A DNA stretch of 64,000 nt from Pacificitalea manganoxidans (lineage in GTDB: Bacteria > Pseudomonadota > Alphaproteobacteria > Rhodobacterales > Rhodobacteraceae), in assembly GCF_002504165.1 (NCBI RefSeq), contig NZ_CP021404.1, positions 434,001 to 498,000 on the forward strand. The letters run 5' to 3'. Positions 57,080 to 64,000 of the stretch are shown here, one piece after another. How positions within the stretch are numbered: the stretch's first letter is position 1; every line of letters starts with the position of its first letter. The notes below the pieces were generated by a model. The model searched no databases. It was given only the letters and a program-made list of their open reading frames with translations, and was not told the DNA's origin. A program made the position numbers and the translations under genes.

Positions 57080-58010
57080 GGCTTTGTCCGCCGCGGGTGT
57101 TGAGGATCCACAAAAATACCGCGGCGCCGGCCACGCCCACGACCGTGCCGACCGGGATTTCGTAGGGCCAGCGGACGAGCCGCCCGACGATATCGGCAGC
57201 CAGAACCAACCCCGCCCCGCCCAAGGCGACGACCGGCAGGGTGCGGCGCAGATTGTCGCCCATCAGGCGGGAGACGAGGTTCGGCACCACCAGCCCGACA
57301 AACGGCACCGCGCCCACGGTGACCACCACCAGCGCGGTGACCAGCGCCACCGCGCCGAGGCCCAGTTGCATGGCCCGCCGGTGATCCAGCCCCAGCGCCC
57401 GCGCCCGCGCGGCGCCCAGCCCGGTGACGGTCAGTGCATCGGCGCTCAGATAGGCCAGCACGGCGATTGCCCCGGCCAACCACAGCAATTCATACCGCCC
57501 CGCCAGCACGCCCGAAAAATCGCCGGTCATCCAGTTGCCCAGATATTGGACCAGATCGGCTTGCCACGCGAACCACGTCGCCCCGGCGCCAAGGATGCCG
57601 CTCCAGATCAGGCCGATCAGGGGCACCATGAACGGATCGCGGGGGGACAGCCGGTGGATCAGTGCCAGAAACCCCACGACGCCGCCCAATGCGGCCAGCG
57701 CGGCCACGCTCATCTTTACGATCACCGGCGCGCCGGGGGCGATCAGGGTGATAAGGAGCAGGCCCAGCATCGCGCCTTCGGTGGTGCCGGTCGTCGAAGG
57801 TTCCACGAAGCGGTTGCGCACAAGTTGCTGCATGATGACGCCCGCCACCGCCATGGCCGCGCCGCAGAGCAGCGCCGCGAGGGTGCGGGGGGCCCGGCTG
57901 ATCGCCAGCAACTGCCACGCATTCCCGTCAAGCCGCGATGCACCGATCAGCAGGCTAAGCCCGGCGAGGCAGGCAAGGGCGATGAGGGAAAGGACGACAG
58001 GGCGGGTCAT
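57069..58010 (-). CDS. Iron-siderophore ABC permease, first
   Basis: 313 residues from ATG 58010 (MTRPVVLSLIALACL). FecCD marks RTLAALLCGAAMAVAGVIMQ and VPFVGLVVPNLVSRLMG. The frame extends upstream through the binding-protein gene in antisense-like sequence and is rejected. Confidence 0.92.
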   Translation of the reverse strand: MTRPVVLSLIALACLAGLSLLIGASRLDGNAWQLLAISRAPRTLAALLCGAAMAVAGVIMQQLVRNRFVEPSTTGTTEGAMLGLLLITLIAPGAPVIVKMSVAALAALGGVVGFLALIHRLSPRDPFMVPLIGLIWSGILGAGATWFAWQADLVQYLGNWMTGDFSGVLAGRYELLWLAGAIAVLAYLSADALTVTGLGAARARALGLDHRRAMQLGLGAVALVTALVVVTVGAVPFVGLVVPNLVSRLMGDNLRRTLPVVALGGAGLVLAADIVGRLVRWPYEIPVGTVVGVAGAAVFLWILNTRGGQSHAR

Positions 58011-58074
58011 GGCGGCAGATGTCGGGTCAGGAAGGATGGCCCGGTCCGCAAGGGGCCGGGCCGGGGTAGCCGGG

Positions 58075-58998
58075 TCAGGACCCGAACGCGTCGGTGATCT
58101 GATCGAGCGTGTGCATCGCAGCGGAAATCCCGCCGCCCGCGACGTAGATCTCGGCCGGGTCGAGATAGACGATATGGCCGTTCTGCGCGGCATTCGTGCC
58201 CGCGACCAAGGCATTGTCGAGCGTCGCCTGCGCGGCCTCGCCCGCCTGTCCGATGGCCGCGCCGCGATCCACGACAAGCAGCCAGTCGGGATTGGCCTCG
58301 GCGATGAATTCGAAGCTGACGGATTCGCCATGCGCCTGCGTCTGGTCGACATTTTCGACGGCCTCGGGCAGCCCAAGCGCGCTGTGCAGCCAACCGAAGC
58401 GCGAGCCTTTGCCATAGGTCGAGATATTGCCGCCATTGGTCAGGATGATGAGCGCATTGCCCTGATCGGCCACGGCGTTACGGGCTGCGGTGAGCTTCTC
58501 GTCAAGCTGCGCCAGCAGCGCGTCCGCTTCGGCCTGCTTGCCAAAGATCTCGCCATAGGCCGTGGTGCGGGCGCGGATCTGGTCGACGTAACCATCGGGC
58601 GTAATCGTCATGTCGAGCGTCGGGGCCAACCGCGACAGCGCCTCCACCTGCGCAGAGGACCGCCCGCCCGCGATGATCAGATCGGGATTCAGATTCGCCA
58701 ATGCTTCGAAATCCGGCTCGAACAGGGTGCCCACCACGGTCGCGTTCTGCGCCACGTCATTCAGCCGGTTCAGGTAAAGGCTGTTGGGCACACCGGCGAT
58801 CTCCACGCCAAGCGCGCTGATCGTGTCGACGGCGGCAATGTCGAATACCGCGACGGTGTCCGGCGTCGTTTCGATCTGCGCCTCGCCGGTCGCCGTGGGC
58901 ACAGTGACGGGGGCGGCCTGCACGGGAGCCAGCGGTGCGGTAAGGCTGACAGCCAGCACAGCGGCCAAGGTGACGGGTTTGCGGATGATGAGCGGCAT
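58075..58998 (-). CDS. Ferric-siderophore ABC substrate-binding protein (CeuE/YclQ-like)
   Basis: 307 residues from ATG 58998, GGAG upstream. Signal peptide ends AAP at about 29. Family core DVAVFDIAAVDTISALG-like (quoted as VAVFDIAAVDT) and NPDLIIAGGRSS, EANPDWLLVVDRG. Binds ferric catecholate-type siderophores in the periplasm. First gene of the operon, iron-box-like site upstream. Confidence 0.92.
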   Translation of the reverse strand: MPLIIRKPVTLAAVLAVSLTAPLAPVQAAPVTVPTATGEAQIETTPDTVAVFDIAAVDTISALGVEIAGVPNSLYLNRLNDVAQNATVVGTLFEPDFEALANLNPDLIIAGGRSSAQVEALSRLAPTLDMTITPDGYVDQIRARTTAYGEIFGKQAEADALLAQLDEKLTAARNAVADQGNALIILTNGGNISTYGKGSRFGWLHSALGLPEAVENVDQTQAHGESVSFEFIAEANPDWLLVVDRGAAIGQAGEAAQATLDNALVAGTNAAQNGHIVYLDPAEIYVAGGGISAAMHTLDQITDAFGS

Positions 58999-59136
58999 CG
59001 GGCACTCCAGACAAGGTCGGACATCGCGGCGGATGTCGTCGGACAGGATGGAATTGGGGTGCGTCTGGCTGGCGGATCGCTGGCGGCACGAGGGATGATT
59101 TTTCACTAACGGCTTGCCGCATCCGGGTCCAGCGCA

Positions 59137-59161
59137 TAATCCTACAAAAAAAGTCAGGAGT
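59137..59161 (+). promoter_or_regulatory. Iron-box-like site between the siderophore ABC operon and DUF2218-hemP
   Basis: AATCCTACAAAAAA (59138-59151) then AGTCAGGA (59152-59159). 18 of 24 positions match the site at 52742-52765, the differences being W/W or R/R swaps apart from one T/G change. It overlaps the AGGAG ribosome site of the DUF2218 gene, so repression could be direct. Confidence 0.5.
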
Positions 59162-59167
59162 TCATGC

Positions 59168-59467
59168 ATGCCCGAGTCAGTTGGAACTTTCCGCACCGCC
59201 CATGCCAGCAAGTATTTGAAACAGCTGTGCAAACACTTCTCTCACAAAATCCGTGTGGAGTATGACGACCTACGCGGAATCTGCGAAATGCCAATGGGTC
59301 GCGCCGTGATGACGGCGCAGCCCGCGCGGCTGGAGGTCACGCTTGACGGGGCCGACGACGCCGCGATTGGCAAGATGCAGGGCGTGATTGATCGCCATCT
59401 GGCGATCTTTGCGCATCGCGAGACATTCGATGGTCTGGACTGGGAGCCTGTCAGTGAACGCGCCTGA
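59168..59467 (+). CDS. DUF2218 protein of the iron cluster
   Basis: 99 residues from ATG 59168, AGGAG 7 nt upstream. Marks TAHASKYLKQLCKHFSHKI and DRHLAIFAHRE are the DUF2218 core with conserved Cys and His. Family is found next to iron uptake genes; function unknown. It overlaps hemP by 14 nt. Confidence 0.88.
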   Translation: MPESVGTFRTAHASKYLKQLCKHFSHKIRVEYDDLRGICEMPMGRAVMTAQPARLEVTLDGADDAAIGKMQGVIDRHLAIFAHRETFDGLDWEPVSERA

Positions 59468-59630
59468 CAAACCCGCGACCGACGCCCTCACAGGCGACCC
59501 CGCCGCCGGTGTGCCCCATTACGATGTGCATCAACTGACCGGCAGCGACGGGCGCGCCACCATTGCGCTGGAAGGGCAGGTCTACACCCTGCGCATCACC
59601 CGCGCGAACAAACTTATCTTGACAAAATAA
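59454..59630 (+). CDS. hemP: Hemin uptake protein HemP
   Basis: 58 residues from GTG 59454, GGGAGC upstream. The C-terminal ALEGQVYTLRITRANKLILTK in parts (YTLRITR, KLILTK) is the HemP signature. A small regulator of haem uptake; no haem receptor gene is in the window. Confidence 0.9.
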   Translation: MNAPDKPATDALTGDPAAGVPHYDVHQLTGSDGRATIALEGQVYTLRITRANKLILTK

Positions 59631-59660
59631 AGGCCGGACCGGGCGAACCGGTCCGGCCTT
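59630..59660. terminator. Bidirectional terminator between hemP and the RND operon
   Basis: AAGGCCGGACC at 59630-59640 pairs with GGTCCGGCCTT at 59650-59660. On the minus strand TATTTTG follows, downstream of the RND permease. Confidence 0.8.
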
Positions 59661-59682
59661 CGTCATCTGTGCGGTCAGGCGA

Positions 59683-62600
59683 TCAGGCCGCCAGTGCCGC
59701 TTTCTCCTCCCGCCGTGCCTTGGGGAAGACCAGGTAGTAGAACACGGGTGCCGCGATCAGCGTCAGGATCGAGGCAAATCCCAAGCCCCCCATAATCGTC
59801 ACCGCCATCGAGGCAAAGAACGCATCCCCCAGCAGCGGGATCATCCCAAGGATCGTCGTCGCCGCCGCCAGCACCACGGGCCGCAGACGGGAGGTCGACG
59901 CTTCGACCACCGCGCGGGTGAAGGGCACGCCCTCCGCACGGGTCAGATCGATTTCCTCCACCAGCACGATGCCGTTCTTGATCAACATCCCCGACAGGCT
60001 GAGCAGACCCAGCAGCGCGGTGAAGGAGAACGGAAGCCCGGTGCCCAGCAGCCCCAGCGCCGCACCGTTCACCGCCATCGGCACCAACAGCCAGATGATC
60101 AGCGGCTGACGCAGACGCCCGAACAGTAGAACCGAAATCAGCACCATGCTGAGCAGCGACAGCGGCAGCTGTTTGCCCAGACTTTCCTGCGCCTCGGTCG
60201 AGTTCTCGTACTCGCCGCCCCACGCCATGCGGTAGCCTTCGGGCAGGGGCATCGCTTCGATATCGCCGCGGATGTCGGTGAACACGCTTGCCGCGTTCAC
60301 ACCGCTTTCCACCCCGGCCATGACCGTGATGGTGAACAATCGGTCGCGCCGCTGGATCAGCGTGTCCTGCACCTCGTAGGTGAAGCCATCAATCAGCTGC
60401 TCGATCGGGATAAAGGCCGAGGCGCTTTCGGAATAGACCGGCTGATCGATCAGATGCGAGGCGCTGACGCCGGTTCCGGCATCCGCCCCGGCAGACCGGC
60501 CTGCGGGCAGGCGCACGATGATCGGGATCAGGCGATCCTCTTCGCGGTAGACACCCGCCTGACTGCCATCGGTCGCGGTCGCAAGCGCGCCGGCGATATC
60601 CTCGCGGGCGACACCGGCGGTCTGGGCGCGTTCAGCTGCATAGATCGGCTTCAGCACCAGTTCGCGCTCTCGCCAGTCGGTGCGCAGGTCGATCAACTGA
60701 TCCGAGGCCTCGTGCATCCGCGCCGTCGCATCCTGCGCCAGTTTCCGCAGGATATCAGGATCGGAGCCCGAAAACCGGACCGCGATGGGTGCACCGCCGC
60801 CGGGACCAAAGGCCAGACGTTCGGTGCGGAATTCGCCCTGCGGCAACTGGGCACGCCCGAAGGCCTCCAGATCCGTTTGCAGCGGCGCGATCTGTTCCAG
60901 TTGCTCCGTGCGGATGATCAGATGGCCATAGGTGGCAAGGCTTTCTTCCGGCGCGTAGGTCAGCATGAAACGCGATGCGCCCCCGCCGACGAACGTCGCG
61001 ACCGATACGATATCGTCCCGCTCCGCCAGCCAGTCCTCGATCACGCGCATGTCGTCCGAGGTGGAATGGATGCTCGCCCCCTGCGGCAGCTTGTAATGCA
61101 CATAGATCAAGGGCGTGTTGCTGTCGGGGAAGAATTGCTGCTTCACCATGCCAAAGCCGATGTAACACGCCACGGTGATCCCGATCAGGGCCACCACGAC
61201 CAGCCAGCGCAGTTTCAGCGCCAGCCGCAGCGTGGCCGCATAGGCGCGGAACACCGGACCGTCATACTGTCCGGCCCCGCCGCCCGCGCCCCGCTTGAAG
61301 AAGTAATGCGCCAGCAGCGGCGTCGCGGTGATTGCCAAAATCCACGACAGCAGCAGCGAAATAGCGATCACGGCGAAGAGCGAGAACAGGAATTCCCCCG
61401 TCGCGTCGGGGCTAAGCCCGATCCCGGCAAAGGCCATGATGCCGATGACCGTCGCGCCCAGCAGCGGGATCTGCGTCTTGCCCGCAATGTCCTGCGCCGC
61501 ATCGCGGGAAGATTTGCCCTGCGCCATGTCGCCTTGCATGCCTTCGGCCACCACGATGGCGTTATCGACCAGCATACCCATCGCGATGATGAGCGCGCCC
61601 AGCGAAATCCGCTCCATCTCGATCCCGAAGAGCGACATGAAGAACAGCGTGCCCACAACCGTCAGCAACAGCGTCGTGCCAACCACCACCGCCGCGCGCC
61701 AGCCCATGAACAGGGCGAGCACGACCACAACGATGGCGACCGACAGCGCGAGGTTGATGAGGAACGCGTTCGACGCCTCCTCGACCACCACATGCTGCTG
61801 ATAGATCGGGTGCAGTTCGACGCCCACGGGAATGTCTGGCATCAATTGGTCCAGCCGCGCATCGACCCGCTTGCCGACATCGACGATGTTCAAGCCGGCC
61901 TTGCCAGCGACCCCCATGGTAAAGGCCTCCTGCCCGTCGAAGCGGATGATCATCGACGGATCGGTGACGCGCCCGCGGAAGACGCGCGCGATGTCGGTCA
62001 CCTCGATCACCTCGCCGCCGACGCCGATGGTCAGGCCGCGAATTTCCTCGACACTGTCGGAGCCAGAGGGCGCCTCGATACGGATCTTCTGGCCCTGCTG
62101 GGTGACGGACCCCGCTGAGGCAACGGCGTTCGAGTTCGCGATTGCGCTGGCGATGGCTGCGGGCGGCAGACCCAGATTGGTCAGGATCGCGGTTTCTGGC
62201 TCGACGAAAATCGCCTCGTCCGGCAGGCCCGCCAGTGTCACATCGGCCACGCCTTCGACGGCCAGCACCTCGCGCCGCAGAAATTCAGCCAGATCATGCA
62301 CTTCCGCATCGGTGAATCCGGGCGCGGTGATGCCGTAGAACACCCCGAACACATCCCCGAAGCTGTCATTCACGATGGAGGTGCCCGCCCCTTCGGGGAG
62401 GCTGGGCTGGGCATCGCTTACGCGGTTGCGCAGCTTGTCCCAGATCTGGGGCAGTTCGGTGCCGTCATAGGTGCTTTCAATCTCGACCGTGATGCGGCTG
62501 ATGCCCGGTTTGTTCGACGATGTGATGTGGTCGATTTCCGACATCTGCTGGATCGCGGATTCCAGCGGTTCGGTCACTTCGCGGGCGACCTGATCCGCCG

Positions 62601-62763
62601 AGGCACCGGGGTAGGAGGTGAACACCACGGCAGTCTTGATGGTAAAGGCCGGATCTTCCAACCGGCCCATCGTGGCGAAACCCCAGATCCCGCCCAGCAG
62701 ACAGCCCAGCATGACGATCCAGGTGATCAAAGCCTTGTCGATGGAAGCGCGTGCGATGTTCAT
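59683..62763 (-). CDS. RND-family efflux permease
   Basis: 1026 residues, 12 membrane segments with two large periplasmic loops. MNIARASIDKALITWIVML at the start and SYPGASADQVAREVTEPLE are HAE1-type marks. The TM4 proton-relay reads GMLVDNAIVVAEG, that is Asp-Asn where AcrB has Asp-Asp. The hydrophobic C-terminus ends after VFYYLVFPKARREEK. Substrate unknown. Works with the adaptor gene just upstream. Confidence 0.93.
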   Translation of the reverse strand: MNIARASIDKALITWIVMLGCLLGGIWGFATMGRLEDPAFTIKTAVVFTSYPGASADQVAREVTEPLESAIQQMSEIDHITSSNKPGISRITVEIESTYDGTELPQIWDKLRNRVSDAQPSLPEGAGTSIVNDSFGDVFGVFYGITAPGFTDAEVHDLAEFLRREVLAVEGVADVTLAGLPDEAIFVEPETAILTNLGLPPAAIASAIANSNAVASAGSVTQQGQKIRIEAPSGSDSVEEIRGLTIGVGGEVIEVTDIARVFRGRVTDPSMIIRFDGQEAFTMGVAGKAGLNIVDVGKRVDARLDQLMPDIPVGVELHPIYQQHVVVEEASNAFLINLALSVAIVVVVLALFMGWRAAVVVGTTLLLTVVGTLFFMSLFGIEMERISLGALIIAMGMLVDNAIVVAEGMQGDMAQGKSSRDAAQDIAGKTQIPLLGATVIGIMAFAGIGLSPDATGEFLFSLFAVIAISLLLSWILAITATPLLAHYFFKRGAGGGAGQYDGPVFRAYAATLRLALKLRWLVVVALIGITVACYIGFGMVKQQFFPDSNTPLIYVHYKLPQGASIHSTSDDMRVIEDWLAERDDIVSVATFVGGGASRFMLTYAPEESLATYGHLIIRTEQLEQIAPLQTDLEAFGRAQLPQGEFRTERLAFGPGGGAPIAVRFSGSDPDILRKLAQDATARMHEASDQLIDLRTDWRERELVLKPIYAAERAQTAGVAREDIAGALATATDGSQAGVYREEDRLIPIIVRLPAGRSAGADAGTGVSASHLIDQPVYSESASAFIPIEQLIDGFTYEVQDTLIQRRDRLFTITVMAGVESGVNAASVFTDIRGDIEAMPLPEGYRMAWGGEYENSTEAQESLGKQLPLSLLSMVLISVLLFGRLRQPLIIWLLVPMAVNGAALGLLGTGLPFSFTALLGLLSLSGMLIKNGIVLVEEIDLTRAEGVPFTRAVVEASTSRLRPVVLAAATTILGMIPLLGDAFFASMAVTIMGGLGFASILTLIAAPVFYYLVFPKARREEKAALAA

Positions 62764-62767
62764 CAGA

Positions 62768-63946
62768 TCACTTCCCGATCGCGGTGAAGCGGCGGACGGT
62801 CTGGCCGTCCTCCAGCATGGCGGCGCCGGTGGCGACGATCTCCGTGCCGGGTTCTGGGCCTTCCTGCATCACCACACGGCCATTGTCGCCGATCTCGATC
62901 TGCACGGGCGTGCGCACCACCGTCCCCACATCGGGGTCGTCTTCGTGAGGGGCAAAGATCATTACATGGGCGGTGCGGTCCGGGTCAAAGACCAGCGCCG
63001 TTTCCGGCAGCAGCACGGCATCGCCGCCTTCCGACATCACCGATGCGGTCACTGTCGAGGAGGCGCCGGGCAGCAGCGCGGTGGGCGGCGTGTCGACAAA
63101 AGCCAGCGTCAGGGTAAAGGTCTGCGCCACCTCGGCGGTTTCCGCTTCGAATTCCCGCATCACCAGTTCGTAGGTGCCGGTGCCGCCGGGGATCATCGCC
63201 GTGAATTGCACGTCGTCGCCACCCTGCGCGCGCCGGAACAGCACTTCCGGCACGTCGATGTCGATCCGCAATTCGCTCATGTCATGCAGGCGCACCACCG
63301 GAGTGCCAGCCGAGACGGTCGTGTAGGCCGCAACCATGCGCCGGGCCACCAGACCATCGAACGGCGCGGTCAGCGTCGCGTCCTCCAGCTGATCCTCGGC
63401 GGTGTCGAGCGCGATTTCCGCCAGCGACACGGTGGTTTGCGCATCGCGGATCTGCACTTCCGCGACGTTGGAGCCGGACAGCTTTTCCAGCCGCTGCAAA
63501 TCGCGGCGGGCCTTGTCGAGATTGACCTGAGCCTGATCCAGATTGCGCTGGAACGGGACCAGATCAAGCTGCGCGATCAGCTGCCCGTCATCGACGGGGG
63601 CGCCTTCGGCGGCGGGGAACTGGACGATCTGCCCGCCGACCTGAAACGCAAGATCGACGGTTTCGCGGGCGCGGACGCGGCCAAAGAACTGACGCTCCAG
63701 CGGCGCGCCGCCGCGGGTCAGGGTCATCAGCTTGGCCGGGCGCGGCGGGCGCGCGGGCTCTTCTGCCGGGGTCGCTTCGGCGGTCTTAGCCTCCTGCGCG
63801 GCCACCGGGAATGCGGTGAGGGGCAGGGCGAGCAGGCTCATCAGACACGCCGTCAGCAAAGCGTGCGCGCCGGTCCGGGCGCGGCGACGCGCATCGGGCA
63901 GGGAACTGGGCAGGCGGGGGGACAGGCGGGGCATCAGGCTGGTCAT
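62768..63946 (-). CDS. RND periplasmic adaptor (membrane fusion protein)
   Basis: 392 residues from ATG 63946; no clear ribosome site precedes it, and ATG 63934 is an alternative. Signal segment about 28-50. Barrel-sandwich motifs GRVRARETVDLAFQVGGQIV and LTAPFDGLVARRMV flank a helical hairpin (NLDQAQVNLDKARRDLQRLE). Connects the permease to an outer-membrane channel, whose gene is not in the window. Confidence 0.9.
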   Translation of the reverse strand: MTSLMPRLSPRLPSSLPDARRRARTGAHALLTACLMSLLALPLTAFPVAAQEAKTAEATPAEEPARPPRPAKLMTLTRGGAPLERQFFGRVRARETVDLAFQVGGQIVQFPAAEGAPVDDGQLIAQLDLVPFQRNLDQAQVNLDKARRDLQRLEKLSGSNVAEVQIRDAQTTVSLAEIALDTAEDQLEDATLTAPFDGLVARRMVAAYTTVSAGTPVVRLHDMSELRIDIDVPEVLFRRAQGGDDVQFTAMIPGGTGTYELVMREFEAETAEVAQTFTLTLAFVDTPPTALLPGASSTVTASVMSEGGDAVLLPETALVFDPDRTAHVMIFAPHEDDPDVGTVVRTPVQIEIGDNGRVVMQEGPEPGTEIVATGAAMLEDGQTVRRFTAIGK

Positions 63947-64000
63947 GAGGAGGGCATTCCTGGCAGCGGGTCGGTCGCACCAAAGCGACCGGAGGTTCCA

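Noticed and set aside
60454-62118. 554-codon plus-strand frame over the RND permease
   Set aside because: Antisense shadow, Arg/His/Gln-rich without domains.

Overview
The window looks like the chromosome of a marine-type alphaproteobacterium of the order Rhodobacterales (Roseobacter/Paracoccaceae lineage). The reasons are high GC coding with long antisense shadow frames, a CtrA-like TTAA-N7-TTAA site, an alphaproteobacterial copABCD set, bioMNY, putA with a divergent Lrp-type regulator, egtB-egtD, and a shared iron-box-like sequence upstream of two iron gene clusters. No species can be named from the sequence alone.

Positions 1 to 7082 are the right-hand end of an integrated mobile element. 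Its GC content is visibly lower than that of the flank, all its genes lie on the minus strand, and it ends in a tyrosine integrase next to a 55-nt 3' fragment of tRNA-Pro(CGG). Reading in the direction of transcription the order is integrase, two small AlpA/HTH_17-like proteins, an unknown protein, a third small helix-turn-helix protein, a large primase-helicase (DUF3987 type), a 24-bp inverted repeat around an A-rich spacer (a possible origin), a protein with a CxxxxxxGxPC...HGG motif, and a small protein that may be packaging related. This layout (int, alpA, pri/rep, then packaging-like genes) resembles that of phage-inducible chromosomal islands, and it is the best candidate here for an undescribed system. 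The left end lies outside the window.

Positions 7278 to 12183 hold a copper cluster: a MerR/CueR-type promoter, a small secreted His/Met/Cys protein, copA (multicopper oxidase with a Met-rich insert), copB, copC, copD and a YqaA-type membrane protein. From 12224 to 32045 follow general metabolism and envelope genes: a BCCT transporter, an M29 aminopeptidase, a VOC protein, an AEC transporter, a Wzz/BY-kinase with an upstream CtrA-like site, a THUMP methyltransferase, a small PTP-loop phosphatase, a glutathionylspermidine-synthase-like ATP-grasp protein with its DUF1190 lipoprotein, a 1718-residue secreted repeat protein, a small ion channel, the biotin ECF transporter bioMNY and an unknown membrane protein.

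Positions 32172 to 47252 contain the class Ib ribonucleotide reductase operon nrdHIEF, putA with its divergent Lrp-type regulator around a perfect 17-bp palindrome, a hybrid histidine kinase with a C-terminal HPt, and an aldehyde-oxidase-type molybdoenzyme paoABC.

Positions 47292 to 59660 are dominated by iron genes. A four-gene set (imelysin, di-haem DUF1111 protein, second imelysin, Tat-exported DUF1513 protein) and a ferric-siderophore ABC transporter lying divergent to DUF2218-hemP each carry the same roughly 24-bp box upstream, which resembles a type-1 IscR site. The ergothioneine genes egtB-egtD lie between the two. The window ends with an RND efflux pump (adaptor plus permease) on the minus strand.
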